Positions 8,702 to 17,183 are shown, counted from the first letter of the stretch. The stretch is 64,000 nt of DNA from Neobacillus mesonae (GCF_001636315.1 NZ_KV440949.1:4606084-4670083), one strand, 5' to 3'. Program-made: numbers and translations. The notes: generated by a model not told the origin, from the sequence alone.

Positions 8702-9598
8702 ATGGAAATCATTCAAATTCAGCATCCCATTTCTGATTCATTGAAAAGTAAAATGGAGCCATGTGCCCTGGCCTTAGGATTTTTTGATGGAGTTCATAAA
8801 GGACATCAAAAGCTATTACAAAGAACGAAGGATATTGCGAAACGCAACAAACTTACATTTGCCGTGATGACCTTCTTTCCACATCCGCGTGAGATTATTA
8901 ATCCAAAGCAGGGGAAGATGAAATATTTAACGCCCATGGTCAGCAAAGAAGAACGTTTTCTTGAGATGGGTGTTGAAAAATTATTTGTTGTTCAATTTGA
9001 TCCGTACTTTTCATCCCTTTCACCAGAAGCGTTTGTCAGCCAATATATTATTGGAGTAAATTGTAAACATGTGGTTGCCGGCTTTGATTATCATTATGGA
9101 CGAATGGGAAAAGGAAATATGGAAACGCTGGAGAAGGATGGGAAAGGCAAGTTTTCAGTAACAACGGTTTCAAAAATGGATCATGTTGGCGAGAAAATTA
9201 GTTCTACTGCTATCCGACAGCTGCTTTCTATCGGGAATGTTAATTTAATTCCACATTTTTTAGGAGATTATTATAAAGTAAAAGGCATGGTGCAACAATC
9301 TTCACTCTTCTACAAAAATAATCAATTTTTAAAAATAAAGATTGATGAATCATATAGGATTCCAGCGAACGGAGTATATAACGTATTTGTTGACATAGAA
9401 GGCAGCCGTTTTAATGGTGTTTGCCATCAAGTCACTTATAAAAATAACAATGCCTCATTATTAGTGCATTTATCAAATTGTTTTATCGATACATCCCTAA
9501 AACAGGTTAATGTAATTTGGCTGCAAAAAGTTTTTACAAAGCAAAAAGAACACTCTGATTTTAGAAAGTATTTTGTTTACGATGAAATCGTCATCTAG
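8702..9598 (+). CDS. FAD synthetase-like protein with degenerate riboflavin-kinase domain
   Basis: The N-terminal half is a RibF-type FMN adenylyltransferase with GFFDGVHKGHQ, FFPHPREI, GFDYHYGRMGKG and the ISSTAIR motif. The C-terminal half aligns in position with riboflavin kinase but lacks the GFPTAN and GTRPTF motifs; only a GVY-like patch remains. It therefore probably makes FAD from FMN but does not phosphorylate riboflavin (inference). The ATG at 8702 is chosen over the in-frame GTG at 8693 because the latter overlaps the AGGAGGTG ribosome site. It is placed directly after hpaC, suggesting dedicated flavin supply for the monooxygenase. Length 298, near the RibF norm of about 310-320. 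Confidence 0.85.
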   Translation: MEIIQIQHPISDSLKSKMEPCALALGFFDGVHKGHQKLLQRTKDIAKRNKLTFAVMTFFPHPREIINPKQGKMKYLTPMVSKEERFLEMGVEKLFVVQFDPYFSSLSPEAFVSQYIIGVNCKHVVAGFDYHYGRMGKGNMETLEKDGKGKFSVTTVSKMDHVGEKISSTAIRQLLSIGNVNLIPHFLGDYYKVKGMVQQSSLFYKNNQFLKIKIDESYRIPANGVYNVFVDIEGSRFNGVCHQVTYKNNNASLLVHLSNCFIDTSLKQVNVIWLQKVFTKQKEHSDFRKYFVYDEIVI

Positions 9599-9643
9599 AG
9601 GGTGGCAAGAATTCGGGAGCTAATACTTGTAGTCATTTTACTA

Positions 9644-9672
9644 AGGGAGCCCATATTATTGGCTCTTTTTGT
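9644..9672 (+). terminator. Terminator after hpaB-hpaC-FAD synthetase unit
   Basis: GGGAGCC pairs with GGCTCTT around a short AT loop, followed by a T tract. Confidence 0.7.
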
Positions 9673-9726
9673 ATATATTAATTGTTTAAAGGGATCATAG
9701 AAATTATAAAAATATAATGAGTTTAT

Positions 9727-9745
9727 AAAAATCATATATGATTTT
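9727..9745. promoter_or_regulatory. Upstream ATCATATATGAT operator of hpaI
   Basis: A perfect palindrome AAAATCATATATGATTTT just upstream of the hpaI promoter. A second copy of the same palindrome lies inside the promoter spacer, giving a two-site arrangement suited to cooperative repressor binding. Confidence 0.72.
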
Positions 9746-9757
9746 TGCGAAAGATTA

Positions 9758-9786
9758 TTGAAATCATATACGATTTGGTATATGAT
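9758..9786 (+). promoter_or_regulatory. Sigma-A promoter of hpaI with operator in the spacer
   Basis: TTGAAA (9758-9763), 17-nt spacer, TATGAT (9781-9786). The spacer holds TCATATACGATTTGGTA, so AAATCATATAC and GTATATGATTT form an 11-bp inverted repeat that overlaps both boxes. Same architecture as the promoters at 17081, 20802 and 30173. Confidence 0.78.
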
Positions 9787-9892
9787 TTAATTGTATAAAA
9801 AATAACTACTCTTTATGAAGGGTAAGGATTCTATTTTTTTACTTCAATAAGTCTGAAAATAGATAAAATTAAAACAAAGGATGGGAAGCATA

Positions 9893-10813
9893 ATGTTTGA
9901 AGATGTAAAAAGACGCTTAAGAGGATCGATCGCACCAGTCATCACTCCATTTAATGAAGATGAGTCAATTGACTTTAAAACAATGAGCGATTTGATTAAC
10001 TGGCAAATTGAAAGCGGCAGCCATGGTATTTCAGTAACAGGCACTTCAGGCGAACCTAGTTCCTTGACAGTAAAAGAACGTGAACAAGTAATGGAGAATG
10101 CAGCTAAAACTATTAACGGAAGGGTTCCATTTGCTCCAGGTACCGGATCTGTCAATCATCAAGAGACCCTTCATTTAACAAAGGTGGCACAAGAGTTAGG
10201 TGCAGATGCTGCAATGGTTATTGTTCCTTATTACAACCGTCCATCCCAGCATGCTCTTTATAAGCATTTTAAAGCGGTTGCTGATTCTGTAGATATTCCT
10301 ATCATTATCTATAATATTCCAGGTCGTACAGCCGTCAATCTTGACGTTAAAACATATGCTAGATTAGTAGAAGATTGTCCAAATATCATTGGTTCTAAAG
10401 AAGCTAATAAAGACTTTGAACATGTTAATCGAGTGTTATTAAATTGTGGCAGAGACTTTCTCTTATATTCCGGTATTGAACTCCTTTGCTACCCAATGCT
10501 GACCATCGGAGGTGCTGGTTCGATTAGTGCTACTGCTAATGTTGCGCCGGTTCAAGTTGCTGAAATGCATAATGCATGGGAAGAAGGAAATTACGAAAGA
10601 GCACTTGAATTACACTATGATCTGATGCCATTAAACGATATTTTGTTTGCTGATACAAACCCTGCTCCTGTGAAAGCTGCCCTTGGAATGATGGGTAAAA
10701 TTAAACCAGTTTTACGTAAGCCAATGGATCTTCCAACTCAGCAGCTTCAAAATGAAATTCGTGAAGTCCTAAAAAAATATGTTGATTTACCAGATCATCA
10801 GCCAGCTAGATAA
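9893..10813 (+). CDS. hpaI: DapA-type 2,4-dihydroxyhept-2-ene-1,7-dioate aldolase (HpaI role)
   Basis: A 306-residue (beta/alpha)8 class I aldolase of the DapA/N-acetylneuraminate lyase superfamily: GSIAPVITPFNEDESID at the start, TGTSGEPSSL near residue 47, YYNRPSQ, IIYNIPGRTA with the conserved Tyr, and the Schiff-base Lys in GSKEANKD. Context, not lysine biosynthesis, argues for the final step of homoprotocatechuate breakdown, giving pyruvate and succinic semialdehyde; Gram-positive hpa clusters use this DapA-like enzyme rather than the class II HpaI of E. coli. The ATG at 9893 has a GGATGGGA ribosome site; the upstream ATG at 9881 overlaps AAAGG. It is driven by the operator-spacer promoter at 9758. 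Confidence 0.88.
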   Translation: MFEDVKRRLRGSIAPVITPFNEDESIDFKTMSDLINWQIESGSHGISVTGTSGEPSSLTVKEREQVMENAAKTINGRVPFAPGTGSVNHQETLHLTKVAQELGADAAMVIVPYYNRPSQHALYKHFKAVADSVDIPIIIYNIPGRTAVNLDVKTYARLVEDCPNIIGSKEANKDFEHVNRVLLNCGRDFLLYSGIELLCYPMLTIGGAGSISATANVAPVQVAEMHNAWEEGNYERALELHYDLMPLNDILFADTNPAPVKAALGMMGKIKPVLRKPMDLPTQQLQNEIREVLKKYVDLPDHQPAR

Positions 10814-10831
10814 TCAGTAGCGTTAATCGAT

Positions 10832-10866
10832 AGATAAACCTCCTAGATTTCTAGTGAGGTTTATCT
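10832..10866 (+). other. Strong hairpin between hpaI and hpaE
   Basis: AGATAAACCTC-CTAG pairs with CTAGTGAGGTTTATCT with one bulged base and a 4-nt loop. There is no T tract after it, so it more likely stabilises or processes the hpaI-hpaE mRNA than terminates it. Confidence 0.6.
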
Positions 10867-10892
10867 GTATAAAAATAGAGGATGTGAATAAG

Positions 10893-12419
10893 ATGAATAC
10901 CCAATTAAAAGATTTTAAAGAGAAAGCAGTTCATAAAAGGGTTGAAGATATTAAATTATATATTAATGGAGAATTTGTTGATGCCGAAAGCGGTGTTACA
11001 TTTGAAAACATTAATCCTTTTACAAATCAAGTAAACAATAACGTTGCTGAAGGCCGTGCAGCAGATATGGATAAGGCGGTTGCAGCTGCCAAATATGCTT
11101 TTGAAAAAGGTCCATGGGGCAGCTTAAAAGTTTCAGAGCGTATGAACTATATTAATCGGATTGCTGATTTAATTGATGAAGAAATTGAGGATATTGCAAT
11201 TCTGGAATCGTTAGATACCGGCCTGCCGATTAGTCAGACTAAAAATATGACAGCTCGTGCGGCAGAAAACTTCCGCTTTTACTCAAGAATGGTTCAAGCA
11301 AAATTACATGGCGAAGCCTATCCGGTGGATAATGAGTTTCTTAATTATACAATCTATAAACCACTAGGGGTTGTCGGCTTAATTACACCATGGAATGCAC
11401 CGTTTATGCTGGAGACTTGGAAAGTAGCACCAGCATTAGCGACTGGTAATACAGTCATCTTAAAGCCAGGCGAATTATCTCCATTAACAGCAAACAAACT
11501 TGCAGAAATTATTGATAAAGCCGGGCTCCCAAGTGGTGTTTTCAATGTAGTTCACGGTTTTGGTGAGACAGCAGGGGCTAGACTAGTTGAACATCCTAGT
11601 GTAAAGGCGATTTCCTTCACAGGTGAAACGACAACTGGATCTACGATTATAAAGAATTCGGCGGATTCCTTAAAGAAAACGTCAATGGAGCTGGGCGGTA
11701 AATCCCCGTTGATAGTTTTTAATGATGCTGACTTAGATCGTGCTCTTGATGCAGCTGTTTGGGGGATTTTCTCCTTTAATGGGGAACGTTGTACATCGAA
11801 TGCCCGGGTATTCCTTCATAAAAATATTAAAGACAAATTCGTAGCGGCACTCAAAGAAAGAGTAGCCAATATTAAAATCGGTGACCCAATGGATCCCTCC
11901 ACTGAATTAGGACCATTAATTGGAAAGGAACACTTCAATAAAGTTAAAAGTTACATTGAACTTGCCAAGGAGGAAGGCTGTGAAGTAGTTCAAGGAGTGG
12001 TTCCAGAAGAAGTAAAAGCAGGGAATTTTGTACCTCCTACCCTCCTGTTAAACGCCACTAATGATATGAGAGTGTGCCAGGAAGAAATTTTTGGTCCAGT
12101 CATGGCTGTCATAGAATTTGAAACAGAAGAGGAGGTAATTGCAGCAGCAAATGATGTCAAGTATGGCTTGGCTGGTTTTGTCTGGACAAATGATATTAAA
12201 CGAGGCCACCGCATTGCCCATGCTGTAGAAGCTGGAATGATTTGGATTAACGCACAGAATGTCAGAGACCTGCGCATTCCATTTGGCGGTACAAAAGCAA
12301 GTGGGATTGGAAGGGAAGGCGGCCACTATGCCATCTTTGAATTCTATACAGAGCCTAAGGTCATTCATGTTGCCTTAGGAGACCATCATATTCCACAGTT
12401 TGGTAAAGTGAAGAAGTAG
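10893..12419 (+). CDS. hpaE: 5-carboxymethyl-2-hydroxymuconate semialdehyde dehydrogenase
   Basis: A 508-residue NAD-dependent aldehyde dehydrogenase that oxidises the ring-cleavage semialdehyde to 5-carboxymethyl-2-hydroxymuconate. It shows TPWNAPFMLETWK, FTGETTTGS, MELGGKSP with the general-base Glu, and the catalytic Cys at about residue 300 in NGERCTSN. The C-terminal block LRIPFGGTKASGIGREGGHYAIEFY-like sequence is typical of HpaE. The ATG at 10893 follows AGAGGATGTG; an in-frame extension upstream lies within the hairpin and is not used. It sits between hpaI and hpaD. Confidence 0.93.
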   Translation: MNTQLKDFKEKAVHKRVEDIKLYINGEFVDAESGVTFENINPFTNQVNNNVAEGRAADMDKAVAAAKYAFEKGPWGSLKVSERMNYINRIADLIDEEIEDIAILESLDTGLPISQTKNMTARAAENFRFYSRMVQAKLHGEAYPVDNEFLNYTIYKPLGVVGLITPWNAPFMLETWKVAPALATGNTVILKPGELSPLTANKLAEIIDKAGLPSGVFNVVHGFGETAGARLVEHPSVKAISFTGETTTGSTIIKNSADSLKKTSMELGGKSPLIVFNDADLDRALDAAVWGIFSFNGERCTSNARVFLHKNIKDKFVAALKERVANIKIGDPMDPSTELGPLIGKEHFNKVKSYIELAKEEGCEVVQGVVPEEVKAGNFVPPTLLLNATNDMRVCQEEIFGPVMAVIEFETEEEVIAAANDVKYGLAGFVWTNDIKRGHRIAHAVEAGMIWINAQNVRDLRIPFGGTKASGIGREGGHYAIFEFYTEPKVIHVALGDHHIPQFGKVKK

Positions 12420-12480
12420 TCATTAACCTTTCCTGATTTAGTATCAAAGTTTATGAAAATGGTAATCGGAGGGGAACTGG

Positions 12481-13464
12481 ATGGATTTTAATATTATTCG
12501 AATTGCTAGAGCTGTTATTAATGTAAGTGACTTAAACCGTTCACGTGATTTTTACGTTAATGCTTTAGGCTTTGTTGAAACAGAAAGTGATGACCAGCAT
12601 ATTTATCTAAGAGGTTTGGAAGAACATACACACCACAGTTTAGTGTTAAAGAAATCCGATAAATTGGGGGTTCATGCCCTTGGTTATAAAGTAGCAAAAG
12701 AAGAGGATTTGGATAAATTAGCAGCCTTTTTTGAATCAAAGGGGTTAAAAACAAAGTGGTTGGAAGAAGGAAGCCAGCATGCGGTTGGCAGAGCCTTACA
12801 TGTTCACGATGTTTCTAGAATGCCATTAGAGTTTTTCTGCAAAATGGACGGTGCTGAGCGGCTCCTGCAACGATACGATTTGTATCGCGGGGCAAGAATT
12901 CAGCGGATCGACCATGTAAACTGTGCTGTTCCTGATGTGGAAAAAGCGTATGATTTCTTTATTAACGAATTAGGATTTGCCTGCTCGGAGTATACCTCTA
13001 CTGAAGACGATCGTATTTGGGCTGCTTGGCTTCACAGAAAACAGGGAGTGCATGACCAGGCCTTTATGAACGGCGAAGGGCCTAGACTTCATCATATCGG
13101 CTTCTGGCTTCCTGATCCATTAGCCCTAATTCATTGCTGTGATGTTCTTGCATCATTAGGCTATGGGGACAGTATTGAAAGGGGTCCGGGTCGTCATGGG
13201 CTTTCGAATGCGTTCTTCCTTTACTTAAGGGACCCGGATGGATACCGGATTGAGCTTTATAACGGGGACTATTTAACTAGCGATCCGGATTTCAAACCAA
13301 TCCGCTGGGATTTAGATGATCCAAGACGCCAAACTTTCTGGGGACATAAAGCTCCAGATAGCTGGTTTAATGAAACCTCTCCTTTTCTAGATATTGATAC
13401 AGGTGAAGAAATAACAGTTTCTGAAGCAAAATTAGCAAAAATTAAGCCAGAGTTTATAATATAA
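12481..13464 (+). CDS. hpaD: 3,4-dihydroxyphenylacetate 2,3-dioxygenase (copy 1)
   Basis: A 327-residue vicinal-oxygen-chelate extradiol dioxygenase that cleaves homoprotocatechuate. Two tandem glyoxalase-like halves are visible; the catalytic metal site lies in the second, with His145 (DHVN), His204/205 (LHHIGFW) and Glu258 (RIELYNGDY). The spacing agrees with Brevibacterium-type Fe/Mn enzymes. GGAGGGG precedes the ATG. It is the last gene of the hpaI-hpaE-hpaD unit and is followed by a strong bidirectional terminator. A paralogue begins 1.6 kb downstream. Confidence 0.93.
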   Translation: MDFNIIRIARAVINVSDLNRSRDFYVNALGFVETESDDQHIYLRGLEEHTHHSLVLKKSDKLGVHALGYKVAKEEDLDKLAAFFESKGLKTKWLEEGSQHAVGRALHVHDVSRMPLEFFCKMDGAERLLQRYDLYRGARIQRIDHVNCAVPDVEKAYDFFINELGFACSEYTSTEDDRIWAAWLHRKQGVHDQAFMNGEGPRLHHIGFWLPDPLALIHCCDVLASLGYGDSIERGPGRHGLSNAFFLYLRDPDGYRIELYNGDYLTSDPDFKPIRWDLDDPRRQTFWGHKAPDSWFNETSPFLDIDTGEEITVSEAKLAKIKPEFII

Positions 13465-13475
13465 TGAAATAAAGT

Positions 13476-13525
13476 AGAGGAGTAACTATTTGGGGAATTT
13501 CCATCTGAGTTACTCCTCTTTTTTG
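13476..13525. terminator. Bidirectional terminator between hpaD and the MFS gene
   Basis: A perfect 12-bp inverted repeat, AGAGGAGTAACT (13476-13487) and AGTTACTCCTCT (13508-13519), is followed by six Ts on the plus strand and lies between convergent genes. Confidence 0.85.
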
Positions 13526-13543
13526 TTTTAATGGACTGCTATA

Positions 13544-14758
13544 TCAACCTCCTGAACTAAAACCGCTGTTTTCTTTCCCAATTCCACTCGCCGCCTTTTT
13601 TGCTTGATTACTATTGACTAAAAACAAAACAACCAGTATCAAAATAAAGATTGAAGAAAGGCCAAACATTGCCTGATATCCAATCTTGCCGGCCGTAAAA
13701 CCCAAAACTGGAGCACCTACAGCCATCCCCAAATCCATCCCGGTTAGGATCATAGCGTTGGCCGTCCCTTTTTTGTTTGAGCTCACCTGGCTGACAGCCC
13801 ATGATTGAAGCGTTGGCTGCAGAGTCCCGTAGGCGGTACCAAAAAACACAGCCGCTAAAATTAATAGCCATAGAGAATTAATTATAGATAAGAGGAGCAG
13901 CCCTATCATTCCGGATAAGCCAGCAGGTATAATAAGCCGTTTATGGCCCACCTTATCATATAATCTACCTGAAACAGGGCGGATAAATATCATCATAATC
14001 ATAAAAACAAGAAAATAAATTGATATGCTTGCGCCTAACCCGGTTTCATCACCAAGACCATCAATAAAATTAAACACGCCTGTGAAAGTCACACAAAGGA
14101 GAAATACTAGAATGCTGGGAAACAGGGCTTTTTTATCAAAAATGTAATAGACTATTGAACTATTATTATTCTTAGATGGTTTTTCACCAGTACGATTGAT
14201 TTCTAAATTTTTTACATAGAAGCTGCAGGTCGCAATAATAAGAATGATGATAAGTGAAAGGGTAAGGACCATATTAAAATTAAAGGCATGGAGCACAGCC
14301 AATCCAGCAAATGGTGCAAAGCTTGCTCCTAAACTTGTGGCCATACCAAAATATCCTACCCCCTCCCCGAGACGGCTCGTTGGGACAGTAGTAGTCGCAA
14401 GCGTTGCCAAGAGGGTGGTGATAATTCCAAAACCAATTCCTTCAAAGATCCGCAGCAAAATTATAAACGAATACGAGCTATTACCATAACTTAGAGCGAT
14501 ACTGACAATTATGAATAGCAATGTTATGCAAATTGTCTTTTTGATTTTAATTCTAGGAAGAAAGATACTCACAAGAGGACGTGTGAAAATAGAAGCCAGC
14601 ATAAAAGCAGTTGTCATTGTTCCTCCAAGTGCCGGCTTATGAGTCAATTGTGTGATATAAACGGGGAAACTGGCATTTAACATGTGCAAGCTTAAGAAAA
14701 ATAGAAAGGTAATCAAGATAATCAGAAAAAATGGTTTTGACCATAATCGGGGTTTCAT
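13544..14758 (-). CDS. Major facilitator superfamily transporter in the hpa island
   Basis: A 404-residue, 12-helix MFS protein. The loop after helix 2 carries FTRPLVSIFLPRI, and the mid-protein IFIRPVSGRLYDKVGHKR is the second-half counterpart of the MFS A motif. A hydrophilic central loop (about residues 180-205) separates the halves. The substrate is not evident; by location and by its promoter, which carries the shared operator element, uptake or efflux of an aromatic acid is likely. GGGAGG lies 11 nt before the ATG. Drug-efflux function is an alternative, since the fold resembles YwoG-like exporters. Confidence 0.82.
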   Translation of the reverse strand: MKPRLWSKPFFLIILITFLFFLSLHMLNASFPVYITQLTHKPALGGTMTTAFMLASIFTRPLVSIFLPRIKIKKTICITLLFIIVSIALSYGNSSYSFIILLRIFEGIGFGIITTLLATLATTTVPTSRLGEGVGYFGMATSLGASFAPFAGLAVLHAFNFNMVLTLSLIIILIIATCSFYVKNLEINRTGEKPSKNNNSSIVYYIFDKKALFPSILVFLLCVTFTGVFNFIDGLGDETGLGASISIYFLVFMIMMIFIRPVSGRLYDKVGHKRLIIPAGLSGMIGLLLLSIINSLWLLILAAVFFGTAYGTLQPTLQSWAVSQVSSNKKGTANAMILTGMDLGMAVGAPVLGFTAGKIGYQAMFGLSSIFILILVVLFLVNSNQAKKAASGIGKENSGFSSGG

Positions 14759-14785
14759 TTCGCCTCAGACCTCCCAAATAGAAAA

Positions 14786-14814
14786 ATCATGTATGATTTC
14801 ATATACGATTTAAA
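14786..14814 (-). promoter_or_regulatory. Promoter of the MFS gene with shared operator element
   Basis: On the minus strand, TTTAAA (14814-14809), 17-nt spacer, CATGAT (14791-14786). The spacer contains TATATGAAATCATA, a variant of the element found in the hpaI, dehydrogenase, gntR and MBL promoters. Confidence 0.58.
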
Positions 14815-15113
14815 CTAACTATAAACAATAAATATATGTTAAATCAACATTTTAAGAATTACGTTTTTGAAACCTATTAACAATGTAAGTATTGAAAGTT
14901 GCGGGGGATCTAGTGATCTATTAATTGAAAAAAAGAAAGTTTGAGCCCTTGGCTATAGTAGGAAAAAGGGCTGCTTTTTTTAGATTTTTTTTTATAACAC
15001 AAAAATTATTCGGATAAATATAAATATTCTTTAAAATTATATTGACTCTCCTGTTACTGGAAACTTTATGATGATTATACAAATTAAAATATATTTTTAG
15101 GAGGATGAAACAT
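14815..15113 (+). other. Leader/intergenic region before the second hpaD
   Basis: No gene is visible in this gap of about 300 bp. It holds a terminator-like hairpin (14944-14972) and, downstream of it, a moderate sigma-A promoter with TTGACT at 15042-15047 and a TATGAT-like box at 15067-15072. Any transcript started upstream, for example from TTGAAA at about 14873, would meet the hairpin before hpaD2. Confidence 0.5.
14944..14983 (+). terminator. Terminator-like hairpin upstream of hpaD2
   Basis: AGCCCTT (14944-14950) pairs with AAGGGCT (14966-14972), followed by a run of Ts. It lies in a divergent region with no gene upstream on this strand, so it may be an attenuator. Confidence 0.55.
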
Positions 15114-16100
15114 ATGGATAAGAAAAATTTTGATATCGTCCGCCTGCATCATGCAGAAGTAACCGTAACGGATTTAGATCGTGCCCGGGAATTTTATGTT
15201 AATGGTTTGGGCTTTTTCGTAACGGAATCAGATGAAAACCATCTCTATTTAAGGGCGATTGAAGATGCAAATCATCATTGTTTAGTTTTAACAAAAGGGG
15301 AGCAGGCGAGCTTAAAGCATATTGCCTACCGCGTTAGTGCGGATGAGGATTTGGATGCGCTGGATGAATTATTTACAACTCTTGGTGTAAAAAAACGCTG
15401 GGTTGCCCCGAATGAGGAAAAAGGCCAAGGCCGTGCGCTTAAAATTCGGGACCCTGGCGGAATTCCAGTAGAATTCTTCTATGAAATGGATAAAGCGGAA
15501 AGAATGCTGCAAAATTACCATTTACAAGGGAATTCAAAAATAAAGCGAATTGATCACGCCAATTGTTTAATCACAAATATTGATGACCTTTATGCCTGGT
15601 ATAGCGAGCATTTAGGATTTAAAACATCCGAATACACCGTAAATGGGTATGGTGAGGAGGAAAACATTTGGGCCGCATGGATGCATCGAAAGCCTAGCGT
15701 TCATGACTTAGCACTCATTAGTGATAAAGGACCACGGTTCCATCATATAGGTTTTTGGATGGATGATGCAAAATCGATTTTGGATGCGTGTGATCATCTA
15801 GCCGCATTAGGGTATTACGCTAATATCGAACGTTCACCGGGCAGACATGGAACTTCCAATGCATTCTTTGTTTACCTTCGCGACCCTGACGGAAACAGGC
15901 TTGAGTTATATACTGGTGATTACTTTACAAATGATCCTGATTGGGAGCCTGTTAAATGGCATCTTGATCACCCGCAGCGGGCCACATTCTGGGGGGCATT
16001 GCCGCCAGATAGCTGGAAGAAAGAGGCTGTACCTGTAGAGGATATTTTTACAGGAGAGCTCCTCCCAATTCATACAATTCGCCGATATGAAAAAATATAG
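15114..16100 (+). CDS. hpaD: 3,4-dihydroxyphenylacetate 2,3-dioxygenase-like (copy 2)
   Basis: A 328-residue extradiol dioxygenase clearly paralogous to the 12.5-kb copy and keeping all metal-ligand motifs (DHANC, FHHIGFW, RLELYTGDY). The first half is well diverged, suggesting an old duplication or separate acquisition and possibly a different catechol preference. The ATG at 15114 is preferred over that at 15105, which overlaps the AGGAGG site. It is monocistronic, with its own upstream promoter and a terminator after it. Confidence 0.9.
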   Translation: MDKKNFDIVRLHHAEVTVTDLDRAREFYVNGLGFFVTESDENHLYLRAIEDANHHCLVLTKGEQASLKHIAYRVSADEDLDALDELFTTLGVKKRWVAPNEEKGQGRALKIRDPGGIPVEFFYEMDKAERMLQNYHLQGNSKIKRIDHANCLITNIDDLYAWYSEHLGFKTSEYTVNGYGEEENIWAAWMHRKPSVHDLALISDKGPRFHHIGFWMDDAKSILDACDHLAALGYYANIERSPGRHGTSNAFFVYLRDPDGNRLELYTGDYFTNDPDWEPVKWHLDHPQRATFWGALPPDSWKKEAVPVEDIFTGELLPIHTIRRYEKI

Positions 16101-16108
16101 TGAATGTA

Positions 16109-16148
16109 ACATTCCCTGCCTATTTAATGTGTTAGGGGATGTTTTTTT
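16109..16148 (+). terminator. Terminator after hpaD2
   Basis: ACATTCCCT pairs with AGGGGATGT (one mismatch), followed by seven Ts. Confidence 0.75.
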
Positions 16149-16215
16149 GTGTTAACGTTTTCAATTTTGTCAAAATATATTAATTTTTTTGATAATATAA
16201 AAGAAGGTGATGCAA

Positions 16216-17064
16216 ATGAAAAATAAATTGTCGATCGGACAAATGTCAAAGTTACATAACATTCCAATAAAAACGTTAAGATATTATGATGAAATCAACT
16301 TGTTTAAACCAATTGAGGTAAATGAGGAAAGCGGTTACCGTTACTATTCTACAGAACAGTTTAAACAATTGGATATCATTCATTATCTTAAAACTTTGGG
16401 TGTTCCGTTAAAAGAAATTAACCGTCAGCTGGGCAGCCGTGACATTAATGAATTTTTATCGGCTTTAAAACGACACCATCATACGATAGAAGAAAAAATT
16501 ACGGAATTGGAAAATATCAAAAGACGGGTAGAAATAAGAATCAAAGAAATTGATGGGAGCATGGGAATTCAGAATATTGGTGTCCCGGAAATTAAACACC
16601 TTCCGAGCAGAAAAGTAGTGCAACTACAAGGGGAAATTCGGTCTGTTCAAGAATTGGAGTTATCTCTTAGAAAGTTAAAAGGTGAATTTAAAAATATATC
16701 TCCGATCTTCCTAGGGAAAGTGGGATTAACCCGTACTATTTCAAGAGTGAAACAAAATAATTTTTTAGAATATAATTCAATCTTCTTATTATTGGAGGAA
16801 TTAGATGAACAGGAATATTTTCATGATTTGAGTACGATTTTTCCAGAAGGCGACTATTGCTGTATTTTTTACAGAGGAGTTCGGAGCGAGTCCCCGAAAT
16901 ATTATCAAATTCTATTAAACTATTTCGAAAATAATCATTTTGAGGTGGCTGGAGATTTTATCGAAAGGGCAATCATTGACCAATTTATTTCTAATGATGA
17001 AAATGCCTTCCTTACTGAAATCCAAGTTCCAATTAAGAAAAAGTTTGATATAAATCATATATGA
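16216..17064 (+). CDS. MerR-family transcriptional regulator with effector-binding domain
   Basis: A 282-residue MerR regulator. The HTH (LSIGQMSKLHNIPIKTLRYYDEINLFKP) is followed by a GYRYYS wing, a dimerising coiled coil (about residues 75-115) and a C-terminal region resembling GyrI-like ligand-binding domains of BmrR-type proteins. The ATG at 16216 fits the AGAAGGTG ribosome site better than the GTG/ATG at 16207/16210. The last codons and the stop lie inside an ATCATATATGA operator palindrome belonging to the next promoter. Its targets and inducer are unknown; it may act on the adjacent aldehyde dehydrogenase or on hpaD2. Confidence 0.87.
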   Translation: MKNKLSIGQMSKLHNIPIKTLRYYDEINLFKPIEVNEESGYRYYSTEQFKQLDIIHYLKTLGVPLKEINRQLGSRDINEFLSALKRHHHTIEEKITELENIKRRVEIRIKEIDGSMGIQNIGVPEIKHLPSRKVVQLQGEIRSVQELELSLRKLKGEFKNISPIFLGKVGLTRTISRVKQNNFLEYNSIFLLLEELDEQEYFHDLSTIFPEGDYCCIFYRGVRSESPKYYQILLNYFENNHFEVAGDFIERAIIDQFISNDENAFLTEIQVPIKKKFDINHI

Positions 17065-17065
17065 T
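17052..17065. promoter_or_regulatory. Operator palindrome overlapping the merR stop codon
   Basis: AAATCATATATGAT spans the 3' end of merR; its TGA supplies the merR stop. It lies 16 bp upstream of the next promoter and matches the element in that promoter's spacer. Confidence 0.68.
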
Positions 17066-17080
17066 ATTATTAAAATACCC

Positions 17081-17109
17081 TTGAAATCATATATGATTTA
17101 ATATATGAT
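17081..17109 (+). promoter_or_regulatory. Sigma-A promoter of the 17.2-kb dehydrogenase with operator in the spacer
   Basis: TTGAAA (17081-17086), 17-nt spacer, TATGAT (17104-17109). AAATCATATAT and ATATATGATTT form a perfect 11-bp inverted repeat separated by 6 nt across the spacer. Confidence 0.8.
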
Positions 17110-17183
17110 TTTGTTGTAGAAAGATTTTGAAAATTATTAAGAAAATATAATTAATTCAAAAACAGGTTAAGGGAGAGCTGAAT

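Noticed and set aside
9893-10813. DapA-like gene read as 4-hydroxy-tetrahydrodipicolinate synthase of lysine biosynthesis
   Set aside because: It is embedded in and co-regulated with the hpa genes; Gram-positive hpa clusters use a DapA-type aldolase for the final step. Sequence alone does not exclude other aldolase roles.
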